A stretch of 64,000 bases of DNA, from positions 2,542,001 to 2,606,000 of the forward strand of contig NZ_CP132976.1 in assembly GCF_030864005.1 (NCBI RefSeq), written 5' to 3'. The translations under genes were made by a program, and so were the position numbers. A model generated the notes under the pieces. That model was given only the letters and a program-made list of their open reading frames with translations, did not search any database and was not told where the DNA came from. Source of the DNA: Achromobacter seleniivolatilans. Lineage in GTDB: Bacteria; Pseudomonadota; Gammaproteobacteria; Burkholderiales; Burkholderiaceae_B. Positions 55,486 to 64,000 of the stretch are shown in pieces; positions within the stretch are counted from its first letter, which is position 1, and the number at the start of each line of letters is the position of its first letter.

Positions 55486-55503
55486 GACAGAAATCCCGAA
55501 AGG

Positions 55504-56475
55504 TCAGACTGCCGAAGCATTGTTCGCCACCGCTTTTTCAAGCGCCTGGACGAACATGCCTGCGACATCAAAGCCGGTCTGTTCAGCAATTTCCACAAAG
55601 CAGGTGGGGCTGGTGACGTTGACTTCAGTGACGAAATCGCCAATGACGTCCAGACCGACCAGCAGCAGCCCGCGAGCGGCCAGCTTGGGCGCTACGGCTT
55701 CGGCGATTTCGCGGTCGCGCGCAGACAATTCTTGCGCGACGCCACGGCCGCCGGCGGCCAGATTGCCGCGCGTTTCACCGGCCAGCGGAATACGAGCCAG
55801 CGAGTACGGCACGGGCTCACCGCCAATCAGCAGGATGCGCTTGTCGCCCTTGACGATGTCGGGAATGTAACGCTGCGCCATGATGGTGCGCGCGCCATTG
55901 TCCGTCAGCGTTTCAAGAATGGCATTCAGATTCGGATCTTTGGGCTGCAGCCTGAACACGCCCGTGCCGCCCATGCCGTCCAGCGGCTTCACGATGACAT
56001 CGTGATGGGTGTCATGGAATGCTTTCAGGCGGGCCATATTGCGGGTCACCAGCGTCGGCGCAGTGAACTCGCTGATTTCGGTGATGGCCAGCTTTTCAGG
56101 ATGGTTGCGGATCGCCGCGCCACTGTTGAACACGCGGGCGCCTTGGGCTTCAGCGTATTCAAGCAAATGCGTGGAATACACGTATTCCATGTCGAAAGGC
56201 GGGTCTTTGCGCATGATGACGGCACCAAAATCCGCCAACGGCAGATCTTGAGCGGCGGATTCGCTCCACCATTCATGCCCGTGCAGGTCGGCAGTGGCGT
56301 CCAGCGTGATCGGCGTGGTCACGGCCTTGACCGTACCCATTTCGATATAAAGGTCGCCTTGCATGGCCACACTAAGCGTGTGACCGCGCGCCACCAGGGC
56401 TCGCATCATGGCAACAGAACTGTCCTTGTACGCTTTGAGCAGCGGCAAGGGATCCAAAACGAACAATACATGCAT
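55504..56475 (-). CDS. gshB: Glutathione synthetase
   Basis: 323 residues. MHVLFVLDPLPLLKAYKDSS is the family start, so the ATG at 56475 is chosen over the one at 56550. ATP-grasp motifs follow: FNSGAAIRNHPEKLAITEIS, VIVKPLDGMGGTGVFRL, and NVTSPTCFVEI near the end. It joins gamma-Glu-Cys with Gly to glutathione. The next gene downstream is the EIIA gene (18-base gap), an arrangement typical of this family of bacteria. Confidence 0.97.
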   Translation of the reverse strand: MHVLFVLDPLPLLKAYKDSSVAMMRALVARGHTLSVAMQGDLYIEMGTVKAVTTPITLDATADLHGHEWWSESAAQDLPLADFGAVIMRKDPPFDMEYVYSTHLLEYAEAQGARVFNSGAAIRNHPEKLAITEISEFTAPTLVTRNMARLKAFHDTHHDVIVKPLDGMGGTGVFRLQPKDPNLNAILETLTDNGARTIMAQRYIPDIVKGDKRILLIGGEPVPYSLARIPLAGETRGNLAAGGRGVAQELSARDREIAEAVAPKLAARGLLLVGLDVIGDFVTEVNVTSPTCFVEIAEQTGFDVAGMFVQALEKAVANNASAV

Positions 56476-56498
56476 CGCGACACCCTGAACGTACGCCG

Positions 56499-56530
56499 CC
56501 TTCCCTGCTGGGAAGGCGGCTTTTAACCAT
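56499..56530 (+). terminator. Hairpin between infC and gshB (U tract on plus strand)
   Basis: GCCGCCTTCCC-TGCT-GGGAAGGCGGC followed by TTTTAA on the plus strand. A second hairpin CCCGCCG...CGGCGGG at 56559-56585 is the likelier end of infC on the minus strand. Confidence 0.55.
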
Positions 56531-56638
56531 CGTAGCGCAGAGCCGCCCAATAAGCGAACCCGCCGGTCACAGTATGGACGGCGGGTCGGAAGTGGAACGG
56601 CCAGGCCTTCACGGGAAGGCTATGGCTGAAGCTTGGGC

Positions 56639-57190
56639 TTAAGCCGCCGATTCAGGCTTGCCGACCGGCACAACCTTCTTCTTGGGCGCAAGCACCATGA
56701 CCATCTGACGGCCTTCGAGCTTCGGCATGGCTTCGACCTGGGCAAGTTCCAGCAGATCGTCACGCACACGTTCAAGCACACGCATACCAAGTTCCTGGTG
56801 AGCCATTTCACGGCCACGGAAACGCAGCGTCACCTTAGCCTTGTCGCCCTCTTCGAGGAAGCGGCGCAGGTTGCGCAGCTTGACTTGGTAGTCGCCCTCG
56901 TCAGTGGCCGGACGGAATTTGACTTCCTTGACCTGAATGACCTTCTGCTTGGAACGAGCTTCGGCTTGACGCTTCTGCTCTTGGTACTTGAACTTACCGT
57001 AGTCCATCAAACGGCAGACCGGCGGCTCGGCGTTCGGCGCGATTTCCACCAGATCCACGTCGCTTTGCTCGGAAAGACGGAACGCATCGGCGATCTTGAC
57101 GATACCAAGCTGTTCCCCCTCCAGACCTATCAGGCGCACCTCGGGGACGCGGATTTCACCGTTGATGCGATTGGCTTTTTCAGTGGCGAT
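56639..57190 (-). CDS. infC: Translation initiation factor IF-3, AUC start codon
   Basis: 183 residues from an ATC start: [21 protein letters not shown] then [20 protein letters not shown]. The AGGAG ribosome site lies seven to eight bases before ATC. Non-AUG starts (AUU, AUC, AUA) are a known feature of infC because IF-3 discriminates against them and so limits its own synthesis. The two IF-3 domains are complete ([41 protein letters not shown]). thrS lies directly upstream, rpmI does not follow. Confidence 0.97.
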   Translation of the reverse strand: MATEKANRINGEIRVPEVRLIGLEGEQLGIVKIADAFRLSEQSDVDLVEIAPNAEPPVCRLMDYGKFKYQEQKRQAEARSKQKVIQVKEVKFRPATDEGDYQVKLRNLRRFLEEGDKAKVTLRFRGREMAHQELGMRVLERVRDDLLELAQVEAMPKLEGRQMVMVLAPKKKVVPVGKPESAA

Positions 57191-57210
57191 GTTGAAAGCT
57201 CCTAGAAATG

Positions 57211-59163
57211 TTAAGCAGCACTGCTATCAGGTTGATTGACGTCGCGACGGGTGGACACATCCTCGGACAGTCGCGCGACGAACTCGTCGTATGCGATGGC
57301 TCCAAGGTCCAGTCCGCCCAGACCGCGTACGGCTACGGTGCCGTTTTGCTTCTCCTTGTCGCCGACGACAAGAATGTACGGCACCTTTTGCAGGCTGTGC
57401 TCCCGAATTTTACGAGTGATTTTTTCACCACGCAAATCGGACTCTACTCTAAAGCCTTGTTTTTTCAGGCTTTGTGTTATTTCAGCCGCATAATCGGCCG
57501 AAGGTTCAGAAATGCAGCATACAACCGCTTGCACCGGAGCCAGCCAAGGAGGCATGGCGCCAGCGTGGTTTTCGATCAACATACCGATAAAACGCTCGAG
57601 CGAACCGAGAATGGCACGGTGCAGCATGACCGGCGGGCGACGCTGGTCGTTCTGGTCAACGTACTCGGCGCCCAGGCGCACGGGCATGGAGAAGTCGACC
57701 TGGATCGTACCGCATTGCCAGTGGCGGCCGATAGCGTCCTTCAGGGTGTATTCCACCTTCGGGCCGTAAAAGGCGCCCTCTCCCGGCGAGATCTCGAATT
57801 CGCAGCCCGTGCGGCGCAGACTTTCCATCAGCGCCTCTTCGGCCGTATCCCAGACTTCGTCCGAGCCGATACGCTTTTCAGGACGGGTTGCGACCTTGTA
57901 CAACACTTCGGTGAAACCAAAGTCGCGGTATACCTTTTGCAACAAGGCGGTGAAGTCAGCGCATTCGTCCTGAAGCTGTTCTTCGGTACAGAAAATGTGG
58001 CCGTCATCCTGCGTAAAGCCGCGCACACGCATCATGCCGTGCAACGAGCCCGAAGGTTCATTGCGGTGGCATTGGCCAAATTCGCCGTAGCGCAGGGGCA
58101 GTTCGCGATACGAATGCAGGCCGGCATTGTAAATCTGCACGTGGCCCGGGCAATTCATCGGCTTCAAGCCATAAACGCGGTTCTCGGACTCGGTCGTGAA
58201 CATGTTTTCACGATAGTTGTCCCAGTGGCCCGTCTTCTTCCACAGCGACAGATCCAAGATCTGCGGCGCTTTGACTTCCTGATAGCCGTTGTTGTTGTAG
58301 ACGCCGCGCATGTATTGCTCGACCTGCTGCCACAGGGCCCAGCCCTTGGGGTGCCAGAAGATCAGGCCCGGCGCTTCGTCCTGGAAGTGGAACAAGTCGA
58401 GTTCACGGCCAATCTTGCGATGGTCGCGGCGCTCGGCTTCTTCGAGCATGTGCAGATAGGCCTCTTGCTCGTCCTTGGTCGCCCAGGCCGTGCCGTAGAT
58501 GCGCTGGAGCATCTCGTTTTTGCTGTCGCCACGCCAGTAGGCGCCGGCCACCTTCATCAGCTTGAAGACCTTCAGCTTGCCGGTGGACGGCACGTGCGGG
58601 CCACGGCACAGGTCGACGAAATCGCCCTCGCGGTACAGGCTCAAGGGTTCGTTCGACGGGATCGAGGCGATGATCTCGGCCTTGTACTTTTCACCGATGC
58701 TTTTGAAGAATTCCACGGCGTCGTCGCGCGACCATTCTTCGCGCGTGACCACTTCGTCCTTCTTGGCCAGTTCGGCCATCTTTTTTTCGATGGCGATCAG
58801 GTCTTCAGGGGTGAACGGGCGCTTGTACGAGAAGTCGTAGTAGAAGCCATTGTCGATCACGGGGCCAATGGTGACCTGCGCATCCGGGAACAGCGACTTG
58901 ACGGCGTAGGCCAGCAAGTGAGCCGTAGAGTGGCGGATAAGGTCCAGGCCGTCGGCGTCCTTGGCGGTCACGATTGCCAGACGGGCGTCGCCCTCGATGC
59001 GGAAGCTGGTGTCAACCAGCTGGGATTCCGAGCCGTCAACCGTGACGCGGCCGCCCAAGGCGGCCTTGGCCAGGCCAGTACCGATCGATTGCGCCACTTC
59101 GGCAACCGTTACCGGCCCCGGATATTGGCGCTGCGAACCATCGGGCAAAGTGATCTGTACCAT
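57211..59163 (-). CDS. thrS: Threonyl-tRNA synthetase
   Basis: 650 residues: TGS domain ([20 protein letters not shown]), editing domain with the HxxxH motif ([12 protein letters not shown]), class II core ([20 protein letters not shown]; motif 2 [20 protein letters not shown]) with zinc Cys in KPMNCPGHV, motif 3 [17 protein letters not shown] and the anticodon-binding domain. The AGGAAG site precedes the ATG. It is followed by infC. Confidence 0.98.
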   Translation of the reverse strand: MVQITLPDGSQRQYPGPVTVAEVAQSIGTGLAKAALGGRVTVDGSESQLVDTSFRIEGDARLAIVTAKDADGLDLIRHSTAHLLAYAVKSLFPDAQVTIGPVIDNGFYYDFSYKRPFTPEDLIAIEKKMAELAKKDEVVTREEWSRDDAVEFFKSIGEKYKAEIIASIPSNEPLSLYREGDFVDLCRGPHVPSTGKLKVFKLMKVAGAYWRGDSKNEMLQRIYGTAWATKDEQEAYLHMLEEAERRDHRKIGRELDLFHFQDEAPGLIFWHPKGWALWQQVEQYMRGVYNNNGYQEVKAPQILDLSLWKKTGHWDNYRENMFTTESENRVYGLKPMNCPGHVQIYNAGLHSYRELPLRYGEFGQCHRNEPSGSLHGMMRVRGFTQDDGHIFCTEEQLQDECADFTALLQKVYRDFGFTEVLYKVATRPEKRIGSDEVWDTAEEALMESLRRTGCEFEISPGEGAFYGPKVEYTLKDAIGRHWQCGTIQVDFSMPVRLGAEYVDQNDQRRPPVMLHRAILGSLERFIGMLIENHAGAMPPWLAPVQAVVCCISEPSADYAAEITQSLKKQGFRVESDLRGEKITRKIREHSLQKVPYILVVGDKEKQNGTVAVRGLGGLDLGAIAYDEFVARLSEDVSTRRDVNQPDSSAA

Positions 59164-59216
59164 CGGGAGTGCTTCCTGGGGTTCTTGGAACTAAAAAACG
59201 AAAAACAGAAACGAAA

Positions 59217-59243
59217 AACGCGGCCTGAGAGCCGCGTTCTTTT
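59217..59243 (-). terminator. Terminator-like hairpin in the thrS leader
   Basis: Minus-strand AACGCGGC-TCTCAG-GCCGCGTT followed by TTTCG and more T-rich sequence, 54 bases before the thrS ATG. It may work as attenuator together with the short frame at 59302. Confidence 0.6.
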
Positions 59244-59533
59244 GGTTGTCTTGCTGAGTCTTACCGCTGACCTGACACGGTGAAACCCGACGCACGAAAA
59301 ACTAACGCGGCATAGGGCGAAAGTTCCGGGTCGTAGTTCGTGCCAGCGGGGAAAACATGAATTTTAAGCCTGTTGGTACGCGCCCGAGGCGGCGCGAATC
59401 AATGTTGAGCGACTGGACCCATCTGCGCGGATGCCGCCGCAGGCGTTGTATCAGTCGCATCTATCGTTTCCGATTGTAGCACCCTTTGCCGTTTTTTCGT
59501 CGCGTAAAGAACACACGCCGTGGCTTGCCTCGA
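59239..59533. other. Leader and promoter region of thrS
   Basis: No conventional gene. It contains the possible leader peptide at 59302-59358 and must hold the promoter of thrS, which I cannot place firmly. The convergent rfbD gene ends at 59534. Confidence 0.5.
59302..59358 (-). CDS. Possible threonine-rich leader peptide of thrS
   Basis: 18 codons: MFSPLARTTTRNFRPMPR and stop, with three Thr codons in a row (ACT ACG ACC). It lies in the leader of thrS just before a terminator-like hairpin, the geometry of an attenuator. The ribosome site is weak (AGGC fourteen bases upstream) and chance cannot be excluded. Confidence 0.3.
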   Translation of the reverse strand: MFSPLARTTTRNFRPMPR

Positions 59534-60448
59534 CTAGGCAAGATTGCGGCTATCTGCCAGAGCAGCCAGCGCATGCGTCACGCCAGTCTGCCACGGTGGC
59601 GCAACAATGCCGAAATGGTGTTCCAGGCGGCTGGTATCCAGACAGGAATTCAATGGGCGCCGCGAAATGCCCGGATATTGATCTGACCGCACGGGCTGGA
59701 TGTCGGCGGCAGTCAATGTGACTGCCAAACCCGCGCGCCGCGCCTGCTCGGCAATGAAGCAAGCGTATTCATGCCAGGTGGTATCGCCCGCCGCCGCCAG
59801 GTGGTACAGCCCAAACGGAAAGCCCCCGCCCTCGCCCCAATTCAAGTAACGGGCGACGGCCAGAGCCGTCACGTCGGCAATGAATGCGGCGCCAGTCGGC
59901 GCGCCGCGCTGGTCACTGACGACTCGCAGTGCTTCAGGCTGGCGCAGGGCCATCAGCATGCTTTTCAAGAAGCTGTTGCCAAACACCCCATAGACCCAGG
60001 ACGTGCGAAACACCAGATGTGCGGCGTTCATGGCTTGCACGGCGCGCTCACCGGCCAGCTTGCTACGGCCGTAAGCATTAAGGGGTGCGGGCGCGTCATC
60101 TTCTGTGTAGGGGCCTGGCTTTGCGCCGTCAAACACGTAGTCGGTCGAGTAATGGACGATCAATGCACCGCGGCGGGCAGCCAAACCGGCGAGTTCTCCA
60201 GCGGCTTCGCCATTGATCCGCATCGCGCGCACCGCATCTTCTTCGGCACGTTCAACCGCTGTGAACGCGGCGGCATTGATGATCACGTCCGGCTTTTCCC
60301 GCCTGACCAGCCGCGCAAGTTGCAAGGGGTAGATCAAATCGCATTCGCTTCTGCCCACCGCGACGACATTGCCCAGGGGGGCAAGGCTGCGCCGTAGCTC
60401 AAAACCCAATTGGCCATCCTTGCCTAACACCAGAATCTTCTTCCGCAT
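59534..60448 (-). CDS. rfbD: dTDP-4-dehydrorhamnose reductase
   Basis: 304 residues. Rossmann NADPH site ILVLGKDGQLGFELRRSL, AFTAVERAEEDAVRAMRING, the YSTDYVFDG motif and catalytic YxxxK in YGRSKLAGE. It makes dTDP-L-rhamnose, the last step. The ATG at 60448 follows AGGAAAG; the longer frame is rejected. It stands alone; no rfbA, rfbB or rfbC is visible in the window. Confidence 0.9.
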   Translation of the reverse strand: MRKKILVLGKDGQLGFELRRSLAPLGNVVAVGRSECDLIYPLQLARLVRREKPDVIINAAAFTAVERAEEDAVRAMRINGEAAGELAGLAARRGALIVHYSTDYVFDGAKPGPYTEDDAPAPLNAYGRSKLAGERAVQAMNAAHLVFRTSWVYGVFGNSFLKSMLMALRQPEALRVVSDQRGAPTGAAFIADVTALAVARYLNWGEGGGFPFGLYHLAAAGDTTWHEYACFIAEQARRAGLAVTLTAADIQPVRSDQYPGISRRPLNSCLDTSRLEHHFGIVAPPWQTGVTHALAALADSRNLA

Positions 60449-60637
60449 ACTTTCCTGCTTATTGCCAGGGCCGGGGTGCAATGGTCTGATTTTGGCCCAG
60501 TTTATGTGCCGACAGCCGTACGAAAACGTAATCTGCCCTCGCAAATTTCGGACTAATCGTGGCGCCTGCCCTGGATGTCGCCCTTGATGGGTGAATGCTC
60601 CCCCAGGCTTCGACCCAAACTGGCTTGTGGAGCATAG

Positions 60638-61375
60638 ATGAAACCTGTTTCAACGCCATTCACCAAGGCGTCTTTGGCGGACTCCGCCCGCAGTAGCGAC
60701 GGTGACCGCCCCGGCGCTCGCCGTCACTTATTGCTGTCGCGTCCGCCCCAGGTCATAAGAGTGGCAATTCTGGATGACCATCCTGTCGTGGCGCTCGGCG
60801 TCGCGGCCTATCTGGAAAGCCGGCCGGGGTTTCGCGTCATCCATCGCGAGACGTCGTCCCGAGGAATGTTGGAAAAACTCAGCCATTCGCCGTGCGATGT
60901 GGCCTTGATTGATTTTTACCTGCCGCTAGAACCCTGGGATGGCGTCAATTACCTGAGGCGCCTGCGCCGCTATCACCCGGATCTGGCGATCATCACGTTT
61001 TCGGCAGGTAACCGCCAAGAGACGCAGTTCGCTGCATTCCGGGCTGGGGCGAACGGGTATCTGGCCAAGCAGTGGGGGCTGGTGCTGTTGCCGGACATGA
61101 TTCGCGGCGTGGTAAGCGGCAAAGACCCCTTTTTGTCGGTACAGGACGGCAAAATTAGCGCCCTGCAGCCGACCCACCCGCATGCCTTACTGACGACATC
61201 CGAGGTCGAGATTCTGCGTCACATCAGACAGGGGTTATCTGTGACCCAGATCGCCACGCGGCTCATGCGCAGCAAAAAGACGATCAGCACGCACAAGCGC
61301 CGCGCCATGCGCAAGCTACAACTGGCTGATGACCTGTCCTTGGCGCTGTATCTGCACGAGAAGTTCGCCGAATGA
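60638..61375 (+). CDS. Response regulator, NarL/LuxR (RcsB-like)
   Basis: 245 residues. A ~38-residue N-terminal extension precedes the receiver domain (VIRVAILDDHPVVALGVAAY; phospho-Asp D92 in CDVALIDFYLP; GANGYLAKQW) and a C-terminal LuxR helix-turn-helix (LTTSEVEILRHIRQGLSVTQ then IATRLMRSKKTISTHKRRAM). The TGGAG site fits the ATG. No histidine kinase gene is adjacent. It may control surface polysaccharide or adhesin genes, but this is inference. Confidence 0.88.
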   Translation: MKPVSTPFTKASLADSARSSDGDRPGARRHLLLSRPPQVIRVAILDDHPVVALGVAAYLESRPGFRVIHRETSSRGMLEKLSHSPCDVALIDFYLPLEPWDGVNYLRRLRRYHPDLAIITFSAGNRQETQFAAFRAGANGYLAKQWGLVLLPDMIRGVVSGKDPFLSVQDGKISALQPTHPHALLTTSEVEILRHIRQGLSVTQIATRLMRSKKTISTHKRRAMRKLQLADDLSLALYLHEKFAE

Positions 61376-61419
61376 GCCAGCCGCCTCAGCAGCAGCCCGG
61401 CGCTGCCGGCGAGCCGCCG

Positions 61420-62850
61420 TCAGATGATGCGGGAATAGCTTGCGCCGGTACTGACGGTGCGCAGATAACCATCGAACGCCATTGCGACGGCACGCACGAA
61501 ATACCAGCCCAAGCCGGTCACCTGCACCTCGCCCGAACGCAAGTTCACCAGCCCCAATTCGGCCAGGTTGGCCATTTGGCTCAATTCGGGACCGAAGTAG
61601 TCGCCGAATCGCAAGCCATGCCGCGCCTCGATTCTTGCAAAGTCCACCCGGCCCTGACACATGATGTCCATAATGACCTCGCGCCGTACCAGATCGTCGG
61701 CGTTAAGCGCCAGCCCGCGCTCGACGGCAAACTTTTCGGATTCGATGGCTGCGTAGTACTCATCAAGCACTTTGGCGTTCTGGCTGTAGGTATTGCCGAT
61801 ACGGCCGATGGCGGACACTCCCAGCGCTACCAAATCCCGGTCAGGCTGCGTGCTGTAACCCTGAAAATTCCGATGCAATTCACCGCGCTGCTTGGCGATG
61901 GCCAGTGCATCCGTGTTCAGCGCAAAATGGTCCATCCCGATGTAGGTGTAGCCCTGCTGCAAAAACCCGTTGATCGCAGCACTGAGCAGACCGACGCGCG
62001 TCGCGCGGTCGGGCAAATCAGCCTCGTGGATGCGCCGTTGCGGCTTGAAGCGTTCGGGCAGATGCGCATAGGCGTACAGCGCAATGCGGTCGGGCCGCAG
62101 CGCCACAACCTGCGAAATCGTACGGGTGAAAGATTCTGTTGTTTGCAACGGCAAACCGTAGATCAGATCGACATTGACCGAGGCATAACCCAACGCCCTG
62201 GCGCTTTGCATCAACGCCCGTACAGATTCGAAGGATTGCACACGATGCACCGCTTTTTGCACGCGCTCATCAAAATCCTGAACGCCGAAGCTCAGACGGT
62301 TGAATCCCAGCCGGTACAAATGCGCCAGACGTTCGGGGGTTGCCGTGCGCGGGTCTACCTCGATGGAGATTTCCGCGTCCGGCTCAAACCGGAAAGCGCG
62401 CCGCAGGTCTTCCATCAGGCCCGTCAGTTCGTCGTCCGACAAAAAAGTGGGCGTGCCGCCACCAAAGTGCAATTGCGACACCGGAACGCCTGCGCCCAGC
62501 TCCCGGACATGCAGCGCCACTTCGCGCGCCAGCGCGTCGAGATATCGCTGCGCCCGATCATGGTGGCGGGTCACCACCTTATTACAGGCGCAGTAATAGC
62601 AGACGGAATCACAGAAGGGGATGTGCACGTACAGCGACAGCGGCTCTGCCGGACTCGTTGCGCGCCGCTGCTGTAGCGCCAGGCGATAGTCCTGTTCCCC
62701 AAATTTTCCGTGGTAGCGGTCGGCGGTGGGATATGACGTGTATCGCGGCCCATTTTTGTCCAGTCTGGCCAGCAACTGAGGGGGGAAAAAGGGCTCGGCG
62801 GCGACAGGCGCGGACGGTTCGGAAGAGTGTGGGCGTAGGACGGCTTGCAT
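61420..62850 (-). CDS. hemN: Oxygen-independent coproporphyrinogen III oxidase
   Basis: 476 residues from the ATG at 62850. The radical-SAM cluster CDSVCYYCAC is present, with PRYTSYPTADRYH at the N-terminus, LHFGGGTPTFLSDDELTGLM and the C-terminal HemN domain. It carries out the oxidative decarboxylation of coproporphyrinogen III without oxygen. An FNR-like box lies 36-49 bp upstream. The longer frame to 62961 overlaps that site and is rejected. Confidence 0.94.
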   Translation of the reverse strand: MQAVLRPHSSEPSAPVAAEPFFPPQLLARLDKNGPRYTSYPTADRYHGKFGEQDYRLALQQRRATSPAEPLSLYVHIPFCDSVCYYCACNKVVTRHHDRAQRYLDALAREVALHVRELGAGVPVSQLHFGGGTPTFLSDDELTGLMEDLRRAFRFEPDAEISIEVDPRTATPERLAHLYRLGFNRLSFGVQDFDERVQKAVHRVQSFESVRALMQSARALGYASVNVDLIYGLPLQTTESFTRTISQVVALRPDRIALYAYAHLPERFKPQRRIHEADLPDRATRVGLLSAAINGFLQQGYTYIGMDHFALNTDALAIAKQRGELHRNFQGYSTQPDRDLVALGVSAIGRIGNTYSQNAKVLDEYYAAIESEKFAVERGLALNADDLVRREVIMDIMCQGRVDFARIEARHGLRFGDYFGPELSQMANLAELGLVNLRSGEVQVTGLGWYFVRAVAMAFDGYLRTVSTGASYSRII

Positions 62851-62885
62851 ACCTTGAATTATTCGCCTGAGACGGCCAAGCCACC

Positions 62886-62899
62886 TTGATCTTGCGCAA
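62886..62899. promoter_or_regulatory. FNR/ANR-like box upstream of hemN
   Basis: TTGATCTTGCGCAA on the plus strand (TTGAT-N4-CGCAA against consensus TTGAT-N4-ATCAA). Its position just before hemN fits anaerobic induction. Confidence 0.5.
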
Positions 62900-62976
62900 A
62901 CCAGGCCCCGTGAATTTGCGCCAGCGTTGCGGCCCTTAAAATGCCCGTATTCGTGATGCACAACAAGGACACCCCC

Positions 62977-63243
62977 ATGGGCACTGAACTGGAAGGCCGC
63001 TTGCTGGCCATGCGCCAGGCGCTGGCGATTGCCATCGCACTATCCACCCGCAGCAGCCCCCAAGCGACCGATATGGCGCTAGAGCTGCTGAATGACCTGA
63101 AAGCCAGCATGGACAACGCCCCATCCGACAGCCCGTTCGAAAAGCCTGAATGGGTCATGGGCGCGCATGATGAACTGGACGGGATCTCGCGCTTGGTGCG
63201 TGCGTTTACTCAAACGCCAGAACCGGACGAAGACCCCAAGTAA
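62977..63243 (+). CDS. Small hypothetical protein
   Basis: 88 residues from an ATG with AAGGA nine bases upstream; upstream in-frame ATGs at 62941 and 62956 lack such a site. It looks helical (ELEGRLLAMRQALAIAIALS; ATDMALELLNDLKASMD) with an acidic tail. Divergent from hemN. No family recognised. Confidence 0.6.
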   Translation: MGTELEGRLLAMRQALAIAIALSTRSSPQATDMALELLNDLKASMDNAPSDSPFEKPEWVMGAHDELDGISRLVRAFTQTPEPDEDPK

Positions 63244-63269
63244 ACACCTGCCCGGCACCCTCTCCTAAC

Positions 63270-63284
63270 TGGCCTGACCACCAG
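63270..63284. promoter_or_regulatory. FadR/GntR-type operator, copy 1
   Basis: TGGCCTGACCACCAG, close to the GntR/FadR pattern TGGTC-N-GACCA. The same 15 bases recur exactly 100 bp further on. Confidence 0.6.
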
Positions 63285-63369
63285 ATAGGAAGAGGTGGAA
63301 TCCCTCTGATCGTTTTCCCTGAAAATAACAATTTTCCCTTCTATTTCAAAGGAAGCATGCCTATATTGG

Positions 63370-63384
63370 TGGCCTGACCACCAG
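63370..63384. promoter_or_regulatory. FadR/GntR-type operator, copy 2
   Basis: TGGCCTGACCACCAG again, directly after a TATATT (-10-like) at 63362-63367 and 26 bases before the GntR gene. Binding here would block its own promoter. Confidence 0.65.
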
Positions 63385-63409
63385 GCCATAAACCGTCCAC
63401 CCGACCGTA

Positions 63410-64000
63410 ATGAGCACCTTTCAAGCCGTTGCTGTTACTCGCCTGTACCGCATGATCGCCGACCAGATCGCCGGCCGAATCCGGGCGGGCGACTTCCCTC
63501 GAGGCGGACGCCTTCCGTCAGAAAGAGAGCTGGCGGAACAACTGCAGGTCAGCCGCGCCTCGATTCGCGAAGCCTTGATTGCACTTGAAATCGAAGGTTA
63601 TGTGGAAGTTCGCGTTGGCACGGGTGTGTTCGTCACCACGTCGCCCGACGGCGCCGCGTTTCCCTCAACTCCAGGTCCGGCAGCCCGGGCCATGCGAGAA
63701 CGCGAAGACATCGGCCCATTCGACCTGCTCGAAGCCCGCCTGCTGATCGAACCCGAGTGCGCCGCGCTGGCCGCACAGTCAGGCACCCCCGCGCAGCTTG
63801 CCGCGATACGCGACGCCCACGCGGCCATGTCTTTGACCCATGCTCCCGGCCAACACGATCGTGAATTCCATAACGCCATCGCCACCGCTTGCGGCAATGC
63901 GGCGCTGGCCGCCTCCGTGGCGCATCTGTGGGATCTCACACAGAGCAGTTCGGTGTACAGCCGCATGCAGGACCACTTCGTCAATACCCAGGTGTGGGCC
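63410..64000 (+). CDS. FadR/GntR-family regulator (partial, cut by window end)
   Basis: At least 197 residues; the gene continues past the window. The winged helix is at LYRMIADQIAGRIRAGDFPR, LPSERELAEQLQVSRASIRE and ALIALEIEGYVEVRVGTGVF; the FCD effector domain follows (DIGPFDLLEARLLIEPECAA; DREFHNAIATACGNAAL). Such regulators control use of organic acids or sugars and repress themselves. The two 15-bp operators upstream fit this. The target genes lie outside the window. Confidence 0.9.
   Translation, partial: MSTFQAVAVTRLYRMIADQIAGRIRAGDFPRGGRLPSERELAEQLQVSRASIREALIALEIEGYVEVRVGTGVFVTTSPDGAAFPSTPGPAARAMREREDIGPFDLLEARLLIEPECAALAAQSGTPAQLAAIRDAHAAMSLTHAPGQHDREFHNAIATACGNAALAASVAHLWDLTQSSSVYSRMQDHFVNTQVWA

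Noticed and set aside
57208..59283. A plus-strand open frame of 691 codons opposite thrS
   Set aside because: Antisense to thrS; no recognisable domains.

Overview
The window looks like a chromosomal segment of a beta-proteobacterium of the Alcaligenaceae (Bordetella/Achromobacter type). This rests on high GC, a remnant of a Bug-type tricarboxylate-transporter binding protein, a permease-less PTS (EIIA-Man, HPr, EI) next to gshB, ESPR-type autotransporters, a FimABCD-like fimbrial operon and the block rpmI-rplT-pheS-pheT-ihfA-merR-tRNA-Pro. Species assignment is inference; no search was possible.

Region by region. 141-3964: a minus-strand, translationally coupled nitrate/sulfonate/taurine-type ABC importer whose last gene is a six-helix membrane c-type cytochrome. 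4118-20439: metabolic and small genes: N-formylglutamate amidohydrolase family, AGE-family epimerase, TauE/SafE and EamA transporters, an Lrp regulator, a SYLF lipoprotein, an aspartoacylase-like hydrolase, an orphan TRAP binding protein, GNAT, PhzF, an acetoacetate-decarboxylase-like protein, mntP behind a yybP-ykoY manganese riboswitch, an alpha/beta hydrolase and a secreted PLD-type nuclease. A probable small RNA lies at 14816-14964. 20440-22452: small, little-characterised genes and repeats.

22521-39775 is a surface-structure block: a minus-strand autotransporter, a minus-strand chaperone-usher fimbrial operon (pilin, chaperone, usher, tip protein) and two plus-strand ESPR autotransporters in tandem. 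The gap at 25869-26511 holds a relic of a polymorphic-toxin gene and IS3-like terminal repeats. 39924-42514 is a decayed island against tRNA-Pro(GGG): a truncated tyrosine recombinase, a CDI-type toxin gene with an internal deletion and frameshift, and its apparently intact CdiI-like immunity gene.

42746-59163 is core housekeeping: a MerR regulator, ihfA, pheT, pheS, rplT, rpmI (with its own strong promoter and long leader), comM, ubiK, a lipoprotein, sigma54-driven glnK-amtB, ptsI-ptsH-EIIA, gshB, then infC (AUC start) and thrS. The usual thrS-infC-rpmI-rplT string is split here by about 9 kb. 59534-64000: rfbD, a LuxR-type response regulator, hemN with an FNR-like box, a small hypothetical gene and a FadR/GntR regulator cut by the window end, preceded by two identical operator-like repeats exactly 100 bp apart.

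The most interesting items are the toxin deletion with surviving immunity gene and a second toxin relic 15 kb away, the ptsH-ptsI junction (no ATG, perfect 15-bp palindrome inside the start of ptsI), the possible Thr-codon leader peptide before thrS, the candidate small RNA, and the ABC importer fused by overlap to a membrane cytochrome.
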